From positions 57,808,724 to 57,872,723 of the forward strand of contig NC_068935.1 in the NCBI RefSeq assembly GCF_023091745.1: DNA of 64,000 bases. Reading direction: 5' to 3'. This DNA is from Budorcas taxicolor (Eukaryota > Chordata > Mammalia > Artiodactyla > Bovidae). Within the stretch, counting starts at the first letter, position 1. Each line of letters opens with the position of its first letter. Below, one piece after another: positions 34,606 to 45,199 of this stretch. A program made the translations under genes and the position numbers. Under the pieces are notes generated by a model that was not told where the DNA came from, searched no databases, and saw nothing but the letters and a program-made list of their open reading frames with translations.

Positions 34606-35345
34606 CAATGGACCAATGCAGAAGGCATTTGCTGAGCTTCTCTCTGAGGATGCAGAAATGAAGTGTCCATGGTCCCTTCCCATCAACAGCTCCTGGTTAC
34701 ATGGGGACAGACACGGAACCAGTGCCTATGGTGCAATGCAGCCACACACTCCAAGAGAAAGTTGTGGGGGCCCCAGGGGAAGGCTTTTGAGATATTTGAA
34801 GGATGGTTGAGAATCACAGGCAGAAAAGAGTTTGCCAAGCAGAGGGGACGGCTTGTGTGACAATATATATAGGAGGGGGGTGAAAGGAAAAAAACAAAAG
34901 ATTTGGGACAGCTGGTGTGTGAAAGTAGGTATCAGTGAACATCAAGAGAAAAGGCAGGAGGCAGATGGGATTGTAATGGGTTGTGGCACTGAGTTTCGTC
35001 CTGTAGCTGGTGGAGAGTCACTAAATACTAAAGAGCAGAGGGATGATGTGGCAGACTTAATGGGTTACCAAGAGCATGTTGAGGACTGCGGAGACAGTGT
35101 CCCTGAGATTGGAGGCAGTGAGGCCAGGATGCTCATGGGGAGGGTGTTTCAATAGTCCTGAAGAAAGCTAATATGGATCCGAGCAGGGTCATTGGCCCCA
35201 GCACAGAATGAAGAGAATGGATTTGAGAGTTCCGTTCAGGACCATGTTCTGTGCAGGGCTCTGGGGTCACATCAGGTGAAGCAAATACATCCCCTCCTCC
35301 TTCCTTCAAGAGCTTAGCATGCAGGAGGAAGCCTAAGACAAGGGA
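34606..35345 (-). mobile_element. L2 LINE, eroded
   Basis: GCAGAAAAGAGTTTGCCAAG, CAGAGGGATGATGTGGCAGA and GGCAGTGAGGCCAGGATGCT blocks follow antisense L2 order. A second L2 3'-end piece seems to start near 35235 (TTCTGTGCAGGGCTCTGG). Minus/plus frames here are chance. Confidence 0.55.
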
Positions 35346-35381
35346 CATCATGCAAGAGAAATTGACTTCTTTCTCCTTGTG

Positions 35382-35828
35382 TGATGTATTACTTTCCTGT
35401 AACAAATCATCACCAACTGAGTGGCTTAAAACAACATGAATGTATTGTCTTACAGTTCTGGAGGGCAGAAGCCTGAAATGAGTTGGTGATGCTGTCTTCC
35501 TTATGGAGGTTCTAGGGGAGAATCCAATTATTTGCCTTTTCCAGTTTCTAGAGTCCCCACATCATGGGACTTGGCTCATTGCCCTACATCATTCTTACCT
35601 CTGCTTCTTTCATCACAGTACTTTCTTTGACTCTGACCCTCCTGCATCCCTCTTATAAGGACGCTTGGATGATTAGGATCAATCCAGAAAATCCAGGATG
35701 ATCTCCCCATCTTAAGATCCTTAAGTCAATCACATTTGCAAAGTCCCTTTTGCCATCCCAGGTAACGTATTCACAGGTCCTGAGGATTAGGACGTGGACA
35801 ACAGTGGGAGGCCATTATTTAACCAACC
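35382..35828 (-). mobile_element. MaLR-type LTR
   Basis: Antisense landmarks GAGTGGCTTAAAACAACATG, AATCCAGGATGATCTCCCCA, CGTATTCACAGGTCCTGAGG and GGCCATTATTTAACCAACC. Same subtype as 16968-17452. Confidence 0.75.
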
Positions 35829-36051
35829 ACATATGAGAAGGATTCTTATGTTTTCATGAATAAATAATGGAAAGACAATGGTCCACTCTGTTGGGGGGCT
35901 TGCTATCTGCTGTCCATTTTCACATTTCATTCTCACAGGGACTCTAAGAGGCTGTGTTCCATTCTTATCCTTCCAGTTGCCAAAACAACCCATTTAGCAC
36001 GTGTCTGGTTGAGGGAGTTCCTATTCTTGGGGCTCTACCTTCCACCTCCAT

Positions 36052-37997
36052 CAGTTCAGTTCAGTCACTCAGTTGTGTCCAACCCTTTGCTACCCCATGA
36101 ACCACAGCATGCCAGGCCTCTCTGTCCATCACCAACTCCTGAAGTTTACCCAAACTCATGTCCATCGAGTCAGTGATGCCATCCAACCATCTCATCCTCT
36201 GTCATCCCCTCTCCTCCTGCCCTCAATCTTTCCCAGCATCAGGGTCTTTTCTAATGAGTCAGCTCTTCACATGAGGTGGCCAAAATATTGGAGTTTCAGC
36301 TTCACATCAGTCCTTCCAGTGAACACCCAGGACTGATTTCATTTAGGAAGGACTGATTGGATCTCCTTGCAGTCCAAGGGACCCTCAAGAGTCTTCTCCA
36401 ACAGCACAGTTCAAAAGCATCAATTCTTTGGCACTCAGCTTTCTTTATAGTCCAACTCTAACATCCATACATGACTACTGGAAAAAACATAGCCTTGACT
36501 AGATGGACCTTTGTTGACAAAGTAATGTCTCTGCTTTTTAATATGCTATCTAGGTTAGTCATAACTTTCCTACCAACGAGTAAGCATCTTTTAATTCCAT
36601 GACTGCAGTCACCATCTGAAGTGATTTTGGAACCCCAGAAAGTAAAATCAGCCACTGTTTCCCCACATATTTCCCATGAAGTAATGGGACCGGATGCCAT
36701 GATCTTCGTTTTTCTGAATGTTGAGCTTTAAGCCAACTTTTTCACTCTCCTCTTTCACTTTCATCAAGAGGCCTTTTAGTTCCTCTTAGCTTTCTGCCAT
36801 GAGGGTGGTGTCATCTGCATATCTGAAGTTACTGATATTTCTCCCAGCAATCTTGATTCCAGCTTGTGCTTCGTCCAGCCCAGCATTTTTCATGATGTAC
36901 TCTGCATAGAAGTTAAATAAGCAGGGTGACAATATACAGCCTTGACGCACTCCTTTTGCTATTTGGAATTAGTCTATTGTTCCATGTCCAGTTCTAACTG
37001 TTACTTCCTGACCTGCATACAGATTTCTCAAGAGGCAGGTCAAGTGGTCTGGTATTCCCATCTCTTGAAGAATTTTCCAGTTTCTTTTGACCCACACAGT
37101 CAAAGGCTTTGGCATAGTCAATAAAGCAGAAATAGATGTTTTTCTTCTGTTTCTCTTGCTTTTTCGATGATCCAGCAGATGTTGGCAATTTGATCTCTTG
37201 TTCCTCTGCCTTTTCTAAAACCAGCTTGAACATCTGGAAGTTCACGGTTCACGTGTTGCTGAAGCCTGGCTTGGAGAATTCTGAGCATTACTTTAGTAGT
37301 GTGTGAGATGAGTGCAATTGTGTGGTAGTTTGAGCATTCTTTGGCATTGCCTTTCTTTGGGATTGGAATGAAAACTGACCTTTTCCAGTTCTGTCACCAC
37401 TGCTGAGTTCTCCAGATTTGCTGGCATACTGAGTGCAGCACTTTCACAGCATCATCTTTCAGGATTTGAAATAGCTCAACTGGAATTCCATCACCTCCAC
37501 TAGCTTTGTTTGTAATGATGCTTTCTAAGGCCCACTTGACTTCACATTCCAGGATATCTGGCTCTAGGTGAGTGATCACACCATCATGATTATCTGGGTC
37601 GTGAAGATCTTTTTTGTACAGTTCTTCTGTGTATTCTTGCCACCTCTTCTTAATATCCTCTGCTTCTGTTAGGTCCATTCCATTTCTGTTCTTTATCGAG
37701 CCCATCTTTGCATGAAATGTTCCCTTGGTATCTCTAATTTTCTTGAAGAGAGCTCTAGTCTTTCCCATTCTGTTCTTTTCCTCTATTTCTTTGCATTGAT
37801 CACTGAGGAAGGCTTTCTTACCTCTCTTTGCCAGTCTTTGGAACTCTGCATTCAGATGCTTATATCTTTCCTTTTCTCCTTTGCTTTTCACTTCTCTTCT
37901 TTTCACAGCTATTTGTAAGGCCTCCTGAGACAGTCATTTTGCTTTTTTGCATTTCTTTTTCTTGGGGATGGTCTTGATCCCTGTCTCCTGTACAATG
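36052..37997 (-). mobile_element. BovB LINE, 1.95 kb, exact target duplication
   Basis: The longest BovB here. It runs from the 3' tail at 36052 to a 5' truncation at 37997, lacking the endonuclease region. The 7-bp duplication CCTCCAT is perfect at 36045-36051 and 37998-38004. Confidence 0.95.
36458..37906 (-). pseudogene. BovB reverse transcriptase and upstream linker relic
   Basis: On the minus strand, 37906-37394 is an uninterrupted 170-codon piece of the region before and into the RT domain, including YTEELYKKDLHDPDNHDGV and NKASGGDGIPVELFQ, which belong to the RT N-terminal part. Downstream, motif A (FIDYAKAFD, around 37105-37131) is in another frame, and YADD is intact at 36821-36810. 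Several frameshifts and stops separate the parts, so it is a fossil. The 170-codon piece is the best-preserved LINE coding segment in the window. Confidence 0.85.
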
Positions 37998-38289
37998 CCT
38001 CCATATCTGGTCCTAAACAACCAACCACTATGGTTACAAAGCTCTCTGCTAATGTTTCATCTTCTACTTTTCTATTTTTGAAAATAGCTTTATCTTTTTT
38101 GCAGAAAAAAAAAGATACATGCCGTTTAAAAACAGCAAACAATACTGAAAGTACAAAAAAAATCAAAATCACACCCAGATCTCATTTTCCAAGGATAGTT
38201 ATTCTTAACATTTGGTGTACATACTCCAGACTGCTGTCTATGCATCATAGATATTGTTCTAGAAAGCACTTTATCTCCATTATACATCA

Positions 38290-38735
38290 TGAATATCTTC
38301 CTATATCAATACTTGTAAAGTCCTCAAAATGGGCTTGTTGGGTCAAAGGCTATGCACATGATACTGCTGATATACATTGCCCAATAGTCCTCAAAAATAC
38401 ACAAATTTATACTACCAGAAGTGCAATAAATTCACCAGTTTAGTCAAGACTTTAAACTTTTGGCAATTTGATAGGTGAAAAATAAGATATTTTCTTGGCA
38501 TTGCTTTGATTATTGGTGATAGTATCTTTCCACATATTTATTGACCATCTGTACTTATTCTCTTGGGGAATGGTGTTTTCTGGGCCTTTGCCTGTTTTTC
38601 TTTGGGATGTTTGTTCTCTTCCTTATGGATTTCTAAGAGCTTGTTGTAGAAAGGGCTTTAAATTCTGTGTCATATCTATTCGAAATATTTTTGTTGCATT
38701 GAGATATGACGTATATATTTAATACATTAATACAT
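38290..38735 (-). mobile_element. L1M fragment
   Basis: Antisense L1: TGGCAATTTGATAGGTGAAA, then TTATTGACCATCTGTACTTA and GGATTTCTAAGAGCTTGTTG. The short stretch 38005-38289 before it may be more of the same but is too degraded to call. Confidence 0.6.
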
Positions 38736-38957
38736 GGAATAGTCTACATAGCATATAGCATAAAGATATATACTTAAAATACAAATGCATTATGTGTAAT
38801 ATATTACATATGTATATAATATTTATATTTCATATAACATCACATTTATAATAAATATGATAAATTATAAATATTACATATTGTTTATGGCATTTTTCCC
38901 CTAAAAGATTTTTATTTATATGTAGTCAAATTGGTAACCTTTTTCTATATGACTTCA
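38736..38957. repeat. AT-rich low-complexity stretch
   Basis: Many TATA and ATATTA words around 38760-38885, with no phased unit. Confidence 0.6.
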
Positions 38958-39635
38958 AGGTATTTTTTTAAGCGTTTTATTTTGTATTAGAGTATCAGTT
39001 CATATCAGTTCAGTCACTCAGTTGTGTCTGACTCTTTGTGACCCCATGGACTGCAACACGCCAGGCTTCCCTGTCCATCACCAACTTCTGGAGCCTAATC
39101 AAACTCATGTCTATCGTGTCAGTGATGCCATCCAACTATCTCACCCTCTGTCATCCCCTTCTCCTCCCACCTTCAATCTTTCCCAGCATCAGGGTCTTTT
39201 CCAATGAGTGAGTTCTTCACATCAGGTGGCCAAAGTATTGGTGTTTCAGCTTCAGCATCAGTCCTTCAAATGAGTATTCAGGACCGATTTCCTTTAGGAT
39301 GGACTGGTTGGATCTCCTTGCAAACCGAGAGACTCTAAAGAGTCTTCCCCAACACCACAGTTCAAAAGCATCAATTCGTCAGTGCTCAGCTTTCTTTATA
39401 GTCCAATTTTCACTATTGGAATATAGCCTATTAACAATGTTATGATAGTTTCAGGTGGACAGCAGAGGGACTCAGCCATACATACACATGTATTCATTCT
39501 CCCCCATACTCCCCTCCCAACCCAGCTGCCAAATAACATTGAGCAGAGTTCCCTGTGCTGAATTCTGCCATACAGTAGGACCTTGTTGTTTATCCATTTT
39601 AAGTACATGTCCGTCCCAAATTCCCTAACTATCCC
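38958..39635 (-). mobile_element. Cetartiodactyl L1 3' UTR split by BovB
   Basis: The left bit (38958-38995) and right part (39414-39635, with ATAGTTTCAGGTGGACAGCA and TTGAGCAGAGTTCCCTGTGC) join into a continuous antisense L1 3' UTR once the BovB is removed. Confidence 0.7.
38996..39413 (-). mobile_element. BovB, about 418 bp, inside L1
   Basis: Antisense BovB 3' end. Flanks TATTAGAGTAT (38985-38995) and TATTGGAATAT (39414-39424) match at 9 of 11 positions. Confidence 0.85.
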
Positions 39636-39759
39636 TTCCCCCATTCTTCCCCCCTGTGACATCAAGGCTTTATGTCATCTTTGGAAAAGCCTTCCCAAAC
39701 CCCAAAATATAACTTGTATAATAAGAAGAGTTAATACAACCTATGTAATGAAAATCTGT

Positions 39760-39960
39760 GGCTTCCCTCATAGCTTAGTCAATAAAGAACCTGCCTTCAG
39801 TGCATGAGACCTGGGTTCAATTCCTGGGTCAGGAAGGTTCCCTAAAGAAGGAAATGGCAACCCACCCCATTATTCTTTCCTGGAGAATCCCATGGACAGA
39901 GGAGCCTGGCAAGCTATAGGCCACTTGGTCACAAGAGTCAGACATGACTTAGCGACTAAC
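39760..39960 (+). mobile_element. Bov-tA SINE
   Basis: Sense unit: head GGCTTCCCTCATAGCTTAGT, box B GGTTCAATTCC, and end GACATGACTTAGCGACTAAC. Confidence 0.9.
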
Positions 39961-40010
39961 CATGACCAATGAGAAAAACTCCATGATGTGATGTGACTTA
40001 TAATTTTCTA

Positions 40011-40327
40011 TGTGAAGTGAAAGTCACTGAGTCATGTCTGGCTCTTCACTACCCCATGGACTACAGAGCCCGTGGAATCCTCCAGGCCAGAATACTGGAG
40101 TGGGTAGCCTTTCCCCTTCTCCATGGGATCTTCCCAACCCAGGGATCGAACCCAGGTCTCCCGCATTGCAGGCAGATTCTTTACCAGCTGAGCCATAAGG
40201 GAAGCCCAACAATACTGGAGTAGGTAGCCTATCCCTTCTCCAGAGGATCTTCCTAAACCAGGAATCAAGCCAGGATCTCCTGCATTGCAGGCAGATTCTT
40301 TACCAACTGAGCTATCAGGGAAGCCCT
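40011..40327 (-). mobile_element. Bov-tA with duplicated tRNA-like head
   Basis: A 317-bp antisense element with two head units (heads near 40206 and 40326). Perfect 8-bp duplication ATTTTCTA at 40003-40010 and 40328-40335. Confidence 0.9.
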
Positions 40328-40374
40328 ATTTTCTACATAGCCATTTTGAAATAGCCATCACCACTTATGGAATA

Positions 40375-40770
40375 ATGTGGCCTTTCAACACTGATTTGAA
40401 ATATCAACTTCATCATATACTAAATTTGCATATATATTTGGGTATATATGGGGACATTATGCTTTAATCAATTGATCTGTTGGGTGTTTTCTCTGTGTAA
40501 GAACTTTACAATATGCTTCTCTATCCAACAGGGAGAATTTGTCCTCATTGCCTTTCTTTCTGAATATTCTTGCCATGTACTTTTTCCTCTAGATGATCTT
40601 TTGAAAAACTTTATCCAGTTTCAAGAATGCTTCTAGAAGTTTTGAGATTTTATTGAATTAAAGATCAATTTTTAACAATTGATGTATTTTCAAGATTGAA
40701 TCTTCATATCTAAGAACAACACATGTTTCTTTATGTGTTTTATGCCCCCTAATGGGGCTTTGTATTTCCT
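40375..40770 (-). mobile_element. L1M fragment
   Basis: Antisense ORF2 blocks: TACTAAATTTGCATATATAT, CAATTGATCTGTTGGGTGTT, and TGAATCTTCATATCTAAGAA. Confidence 0.55.
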
Positions 40771-40785
40771 ATTGTTGTTGTTGGG

Positions 40786-40972
40786 AAAGATTGAAGGTAA
40801 AAAGAGAAGAGGGTGGCAGAGGATGAAATGATTAGATAGCATCACCAACTCAATGGACATGAACTTGAGCAAACTCCAGGAGACAGTGAAGTTCAGTCAA
40901 GCCTGGCATGCTGCAGTCCATGGAGTCACAAAGAGTTGGACATGACTTGGCAACTGAACAACAGCATCAAGT
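40786..40972 (+). mobile_element. BovB 3' end with CAACA-type tail
   Basis: Sense BovB: GGAAAGATTGAAGGTAAAAA to ACTTGGCAACTGAACAACAG. Same tail type as 26211-26637. Confidence 0.85.
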
Positions 40973-41121
40973 TCCCCAAGGTCCCTAAGACTACCCAATA
41001 AACTGCTGCAGGCCCTTGACTGAGGTGTATTCCTAGGTGCCCACCCCCTGCTCACCTGCTGCCATCGCCATCAGCAGATACACCAAACTGCCTTTAATTC
41101 ACTGCCCCCATGGGTGCTCTG

Positions 41122-41368
41122 AAAATGAAGTGAAGTCGCTCAGTCATGTGCGACTCTTTGCAAGCCCATAGACTGTACCTTACCATAGACTGTAGCCTAC
41201 CATAGACTGTAGCCTACAGCCTTCTCCGTCCATGGGATTTTCCAGGCAAGAGTACCGGAGTGGGTTGCCATTTCCTTCTCCAAGGGATCTTCCCAACTCA
41301 GGGATCAAACCCAGGTCTCCCGAATTGCAGACAGACGCTTTACCATTTGAGCCATCAGGGAAGCTCCA
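41122..41368 (-). mobile_element. Bov-tA SINE with internal triplication
   Basis: Antisense unit with a perfect 12-bp duplication ATGGGTGCTCTG (41110-41121, 41369-41380). Inside, a 17-bp unit CATAGACTGTAGCCTAC is present three times in a row at 41167-41217, the first copy differing at two positions. Confidence 0.95.
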
Positions 41369-41604
41369 ATGGGTGCTCTGTCTGCATGCAAAGCACACAT
41401 TTGACCAGCTCACTCTGTGGAAAGTGATGGCTTCTGGTTACCCACGCAGTGGAGAACTGACCCTTGCATCTTTCATTCACATCCTCAGGACCAGACCAAG
41501 CCTCTCCAGGGCAAAGTGAATCAAGCCTTCAAGGGCTCAGGACAGTGACTATTCCGTGGTCATTGGTCCATGACTAAAATCCAAGAAGCCAGAGCTAGTC
41601 CAAC

Positions 41605-41690
41605 CTCATCATTCTTCAGGTGGGGAAACTGAGGCCCAGGAAGGCCTCCAATCACCAGCAGGATTGAATCTAAGTCTTTTGATCCCCTGC
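41605..41690 (-). mobile_element. MIR fragment
   Basis: GGTGGGGAAACTGAGGCCCA core, short. Confidence 0.6.
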
Positions 41691-42405
41691 ACCCTCCACC
41701 CCACCAGCCTTCCCGAGCATCCCTCTCTCAAAATCGCCTTGACAAAAACTCAGGTTGCAACTAACATCCCCATTAGTGGTACAAACGTGGCAGTGAAGGG
41801 GGGCTGACAGGAGGGTGTCAGCTTATTAGAGTGGGGCTCAGAGCCAATGAGTACAGGCCTCGGAGGCCTGGACACCCACACCAGTGGTAGCAGAGGCAGA
41901 CTTACCCCCGGAGTCCTGCACCATCAGAAGGGACTCCAGTAGGAGAGTATGTTTCTATCCTCTGAAAAGAGAAGGGGCTGTGTGGGTATGGCCATGGGGA
42001 GCTACCATGTTGAAAAGTGACTCTCAAGTCTGTCCCCCTTCCAGAACTGGGGGACAGAAGCGTTCTGGGTCTGGAGCTAAAACATGGCTCTAGCAGGAAA
42101 GCTTAGTGCGAACTTCCTTGCTCTTCTAAAGCCCAAGCAACCTGTGCACAAGAAGCAGCTGAGCTAAGATGAAGGCCCCTCAGACCCCAAGGAGACTGTG
42201 CTGCCATGATCTTGCCATATCCTGATATTAGGGGCCCCTTGCTCCCACGGTCCCAAGGCAGGACCAAGCCGCAGGGGTGGCTCCTGAGCTGCACACGGAG
42301 TGTGAGAGCAGAGAGGACAGTGTCAGCATTTTCCCTTTTCCATCAGTGTCATTGTCATCATTGTAAACAACACCCTCCCTGCAAATGCCTTTCTGCCATC
42401 CAGTG
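41691..42405. other. Unassigned sequence
   Basis: No repeat or exon recognised. Confidence 0.5.
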
Positions 42406-42409
42406 CCTG

Positions 42410-42580
42410 CTATGGGCTGAGAACATTGTAAGCACTCACTCCCACATTGATTCTCATAACTACCCTGAGAAATGGGTATTCTCTTTAGTTCCACTATACA
42501 GATAAGGAAAGCAATGCTCAGAGTGGTGAAGCTACTCACCAAAGTCTTGGGGCTTGTAAGCAAGAATGACAGCTGGCTCT
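42410..42580 (-). mobile_element. MIR SINE
   Basis: CTATGGGCTGAGAACATTG, then ACTATACAGATAAGGAAAGC and CAATGCTCAGAGTGGTGAAG. Confidence 0.65.
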
Positions 42581-42664
42581 TATTCTGGAAACATTGCCCA
42601 TCACATCTAGAGGCTGAGTGGATAGAAATGGAATCCATGCTCCCTTCTGGGAGTTGATAGGAAC

Positions 42665-42861
42665 TCCCATGTATTGAATGTCTACTACGTTCCAGAAACT
42701 TTACATGCCTTTTCCCCTTAAATCCTCACAACACCCCCATGAAGATGGTACTATGATCATCTCCATTTTAGGAGTCAGAAAATGAGGCTTCTAGGAATTA
42801 ACCAACTTGACCAAGGTATCACAGTTAATAAAAGCAGAGCTGAGATTTGAAAGACTAAAGC
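42665..42861 (-). mobile_element. MIR SINE
   Basis: ATGTATTGAATGTCTACTAC, AATCCTCACAACACCCCCAT and TGAGATTTGAAAGACTAAAG. It abuts the hAT fossil. Confidence 0.75.
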
Positions 42862-42923
42862 TAGTGGTTCTGAAACGGTCTGAAATTGATCTCAGACCCA
42901 TTTGTACTCTTAAACCTTACTGA

Positions 42924-43155
42924 GAGTAAATCTGCGGAGACAGAAAGTGGATTAGTGGTTGCCAGGGGCCAGTAGGAGGATGAAAAGGCAAGTGACTGCC
43001 TAATGGGTACGGATTTCCTTTCAGGGTGAGGAAAATGTTCTGGACCCAGACAGAGGTGTAGTTACACCATCCTGTCAACGTACAAAACACCAATGAATTA
43101 TATGCCTTAAATAATATTATGTCATGTGAATGTCACCTTTAAAAAAAAAAAAAGC
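42924..43155 (+). mobile_element. L1M 3' end inside the hAT fossil
   Basis: GCGGAGACAGAAAGTGGATT, GTGGTTGCCAGGGGCCAGTA and AATGTTCTGGACCCAGACAG, ending in A13 at 43141-43153. Confidence 0.8.
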
Positions 43156-43197
43156 AGTGTAACAATGATTTAAATGTTGATTTACAATGAGGTAAAT

Positions 43198-43512
43198 GAG
43201 AGCTTCCCTGATAGTTCAGTTGGTAAAGAATCGCCTGCAATGCAGGAGATCCCAGTTCGATTTCTGGTTCAGGAAGATCCTCTGGAGAAGGGATAGGTTA
43301 CCTACTCCAGTATTGTTGGGCTTCCCTTATGGCTCAGCTGATAAAGAATCTACCTGCGATGTGGGAGACCTGGGTTCAATCTCTGAGTTGGGAAGATCCC
43401 CTGGAGAAGAGAAAGGCTACCCACTCCAGTATTCTGGCCTGGAGAGTTCCATGGGCTATATAGTCCATGGGGTCGCAAAGAGTCAGACACGACTCAGTGA
43501 CTTTCACTTCAC
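43198..43512 (+). mobile_element. Bov-tA with duplicated head
   Basis: Two tRNA-like heads (from 43202 and 43319), then the BovB-derived part to GACTCAGTGACTTTCACTTC. Flanks TTACAATGAGGTAAAT (43182-43197) and TTACAATGAAGTCAAT (43513-43528) match at 14 of 16 positions. Confidence 0.9.
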
Positions 43513-43890
43513 TTACAATGAAGTCAATCAACAACATCAACAAAGTTTGTTGAGGACTCCAAAGAGCTTTTGTTTATGTGGCTTTTAGCTCTTCAAGTTA
43601 ACCATACTCAAAATAAGATTGTTAAAGTATTTATTTATTAATAAGATATTAAAATAATAAAGTGATTTCATGTATAAATATAAATAATGGAATGAAAATA
43701 AGTGTATTTTTCCAAACAAAAAGGTGTATTGAAGAAATTTGCATTCCTTACATTTTTTTAAATTTCTTTAATATCTAGCTTGATACAAGACAACTAGAGT
43801 CTCCCATGTTCTTTTCTATTCAGTTTCAGTTGAAATATATGAAGGAAATCTGTCCTCATAAAGATATGTAACGAGAAAAAGGAGGATTAA

Positions 43891-44003
43891 GGAGTTCTCT
43901 GGCTTCCAGTGGTTAAGACTCCATGCTCCCAGTGCAGGGGTCCCAGGTTCGATCCCAGGTCCCAGGATCCCACATAGTATGCAGTGTGGCCAAAAAGAAA
44001 AAA
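43891..44003 (+). mobile_element. CHR-type SINE inside the hAT fossil
   Basis: GGCTTCCAGTGGTTAAGACT head, intact box B GGTTCGATCCC (43946-43956) and an A-rich tail. Confidence 0.85.
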
Positions 44004-44254
44004 GGAATATTTCAGTTGACATTTCATGTACTTGTGAACATTCTTCTTTGATATGAGACAAAAACTCAGCCAGTGGTTGTTTCTTCCAGGTTAAGTGCAG
44101 TGTAGAGTGTGAAACCATATTAATGAAACTTCCACTGTTGACCCCACCGAGCCAAGTCTCTTATCCTCTGAACGGATCTTTTACCATCATTCAGGAGCAT
44201 CATGCACTGGTCACTGGAAAGTGTTAGTGCCTTGACTTGGACAGACCTTCCATG

Positions 44255-44935
44255 TGTTGACACATTTTATTCTACATCAGAACATCACATTTGTTACGCT
44301 TACCACCCATCTCATTGGAAAAAGTCATTAGGTATTGGAAAGCTCTCAAGTTCAAAGTAGTGCCTTTTCAAAATTCTTAATGTTGCTTGAAATCTTAAAT
44401 GTGAACATTGGCAAAAATACTGTCAGTTGTTTTCCTTGAAGTGATGAGCTCACTTCGTTCATTTACAAGAAAATGTCTGCCAGATCTCCAAAACGGAATA
44501 ACATTAGTTAGTCATTCTTTCAAGTAAATATGATGTTCTCTGAAAAATCAGCCAGTTCAGCTCACAACTCAGAATTGTCGCCAGAGTACTCTGCCTTGAC
44601 TCAAACTTGCACTTGAGTTTCTAGCAGAAAGTTTCTAAGTGTATTTCCCATTTTATCACAAAGGATTTTTAAAATATGGGTACTCAAGGGTCAATATTTA
44701 TAAAGTTAATTGTTACTGCTTCTCTAACAACCTTTTTATGTGAGGCCAGCTTTTTGTTTCTTCACTGCAAGCTCGTGCTGATGAAGGATCAATCGATGGC
44801 TAGGAAGATCTGATGCCATCACTGTTATTTGTGCTCAGACCCCTTCTGTCTCACCCACCACTGCTTTTGCACCATCGGTGCTAATGTCAACCTGATGGAA
44901 AAGTCCAAGAACATTTTAGTGGTGCTGTGACATCA
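44255..44935 (-). pseudogene. hAT transposase relic
   Basis: On the minus strand I read DISTDGAKAVVG (within 44893-44841), matching the hAT transposase segment around its catalytic aspartate, then SHRLILHQHELAVKK (around 44800-44755), matching the conserved CxxH region after it. Later comes LADIFL, then MNEVSSSLQGKQ (within 44489-44426), matching the LADIFxxLNxLNxxLQG block. Order and spacing fit the hAT superfamily. Frameshifts and stops occur between and inside motifs, for example a TGA right after the first. It is a cut-and-paste transposase remnant with no function expected, not a domesticated gene. Confidence 0.8.
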
Positions 44936-45199
44936 AAGAGTTTTGATGTCATGCATCTCCTAAAAGGGTGTTAGGGGCCTCCATGGTTCCTCAGGTCTTA
45001 CTCTGAGAACAGCTACACGATGCTCTGCATATATCTGCTCATGCCACCTCCATTAATCGTGACCTTGGATGGCTTCCAATTGTCGGCAGAATCAGGCCTG
45101 ACCTCGACTCAGGATGACTGCCCAGGACACAGTGTTCCAGCCAAGTGGGTTACTCGCCACTCTATGCTCTCCCCCCATAGAGAATACCTTCCTCGCCAA

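Larger units (their letters stand above)
42862..45015 (-). mobile_element. Ancient hAT (Charlie-type) transposon with nested insertions
   Basis: Ends are imperfect inverted repeats: TAGTGGTTCTGAAAC at the left and the complement of TAGCTGTTCTCAGAG at the right. After the left end, the element is interrupted at about 42923-43548 and resumes with GAGGACTCCAAAGAGCTTTT. It is interrupted again by a CHR SINE at 43891-44003. The middle carries transposase coding remnants on the minus strand. Host sequence minus inserts is about 1.4 kb, shorter than complete Charlie elements, so internal deletion is likely. The exact subfamily is not assigned. Confidence 0.8.

Noticed and set aside
44255..44935. hAT transposase as a domesticated gene
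   Set aside because: Frameshifts and stops interrupt it between motifs, and SINE and L1 copies have inserted in the element.
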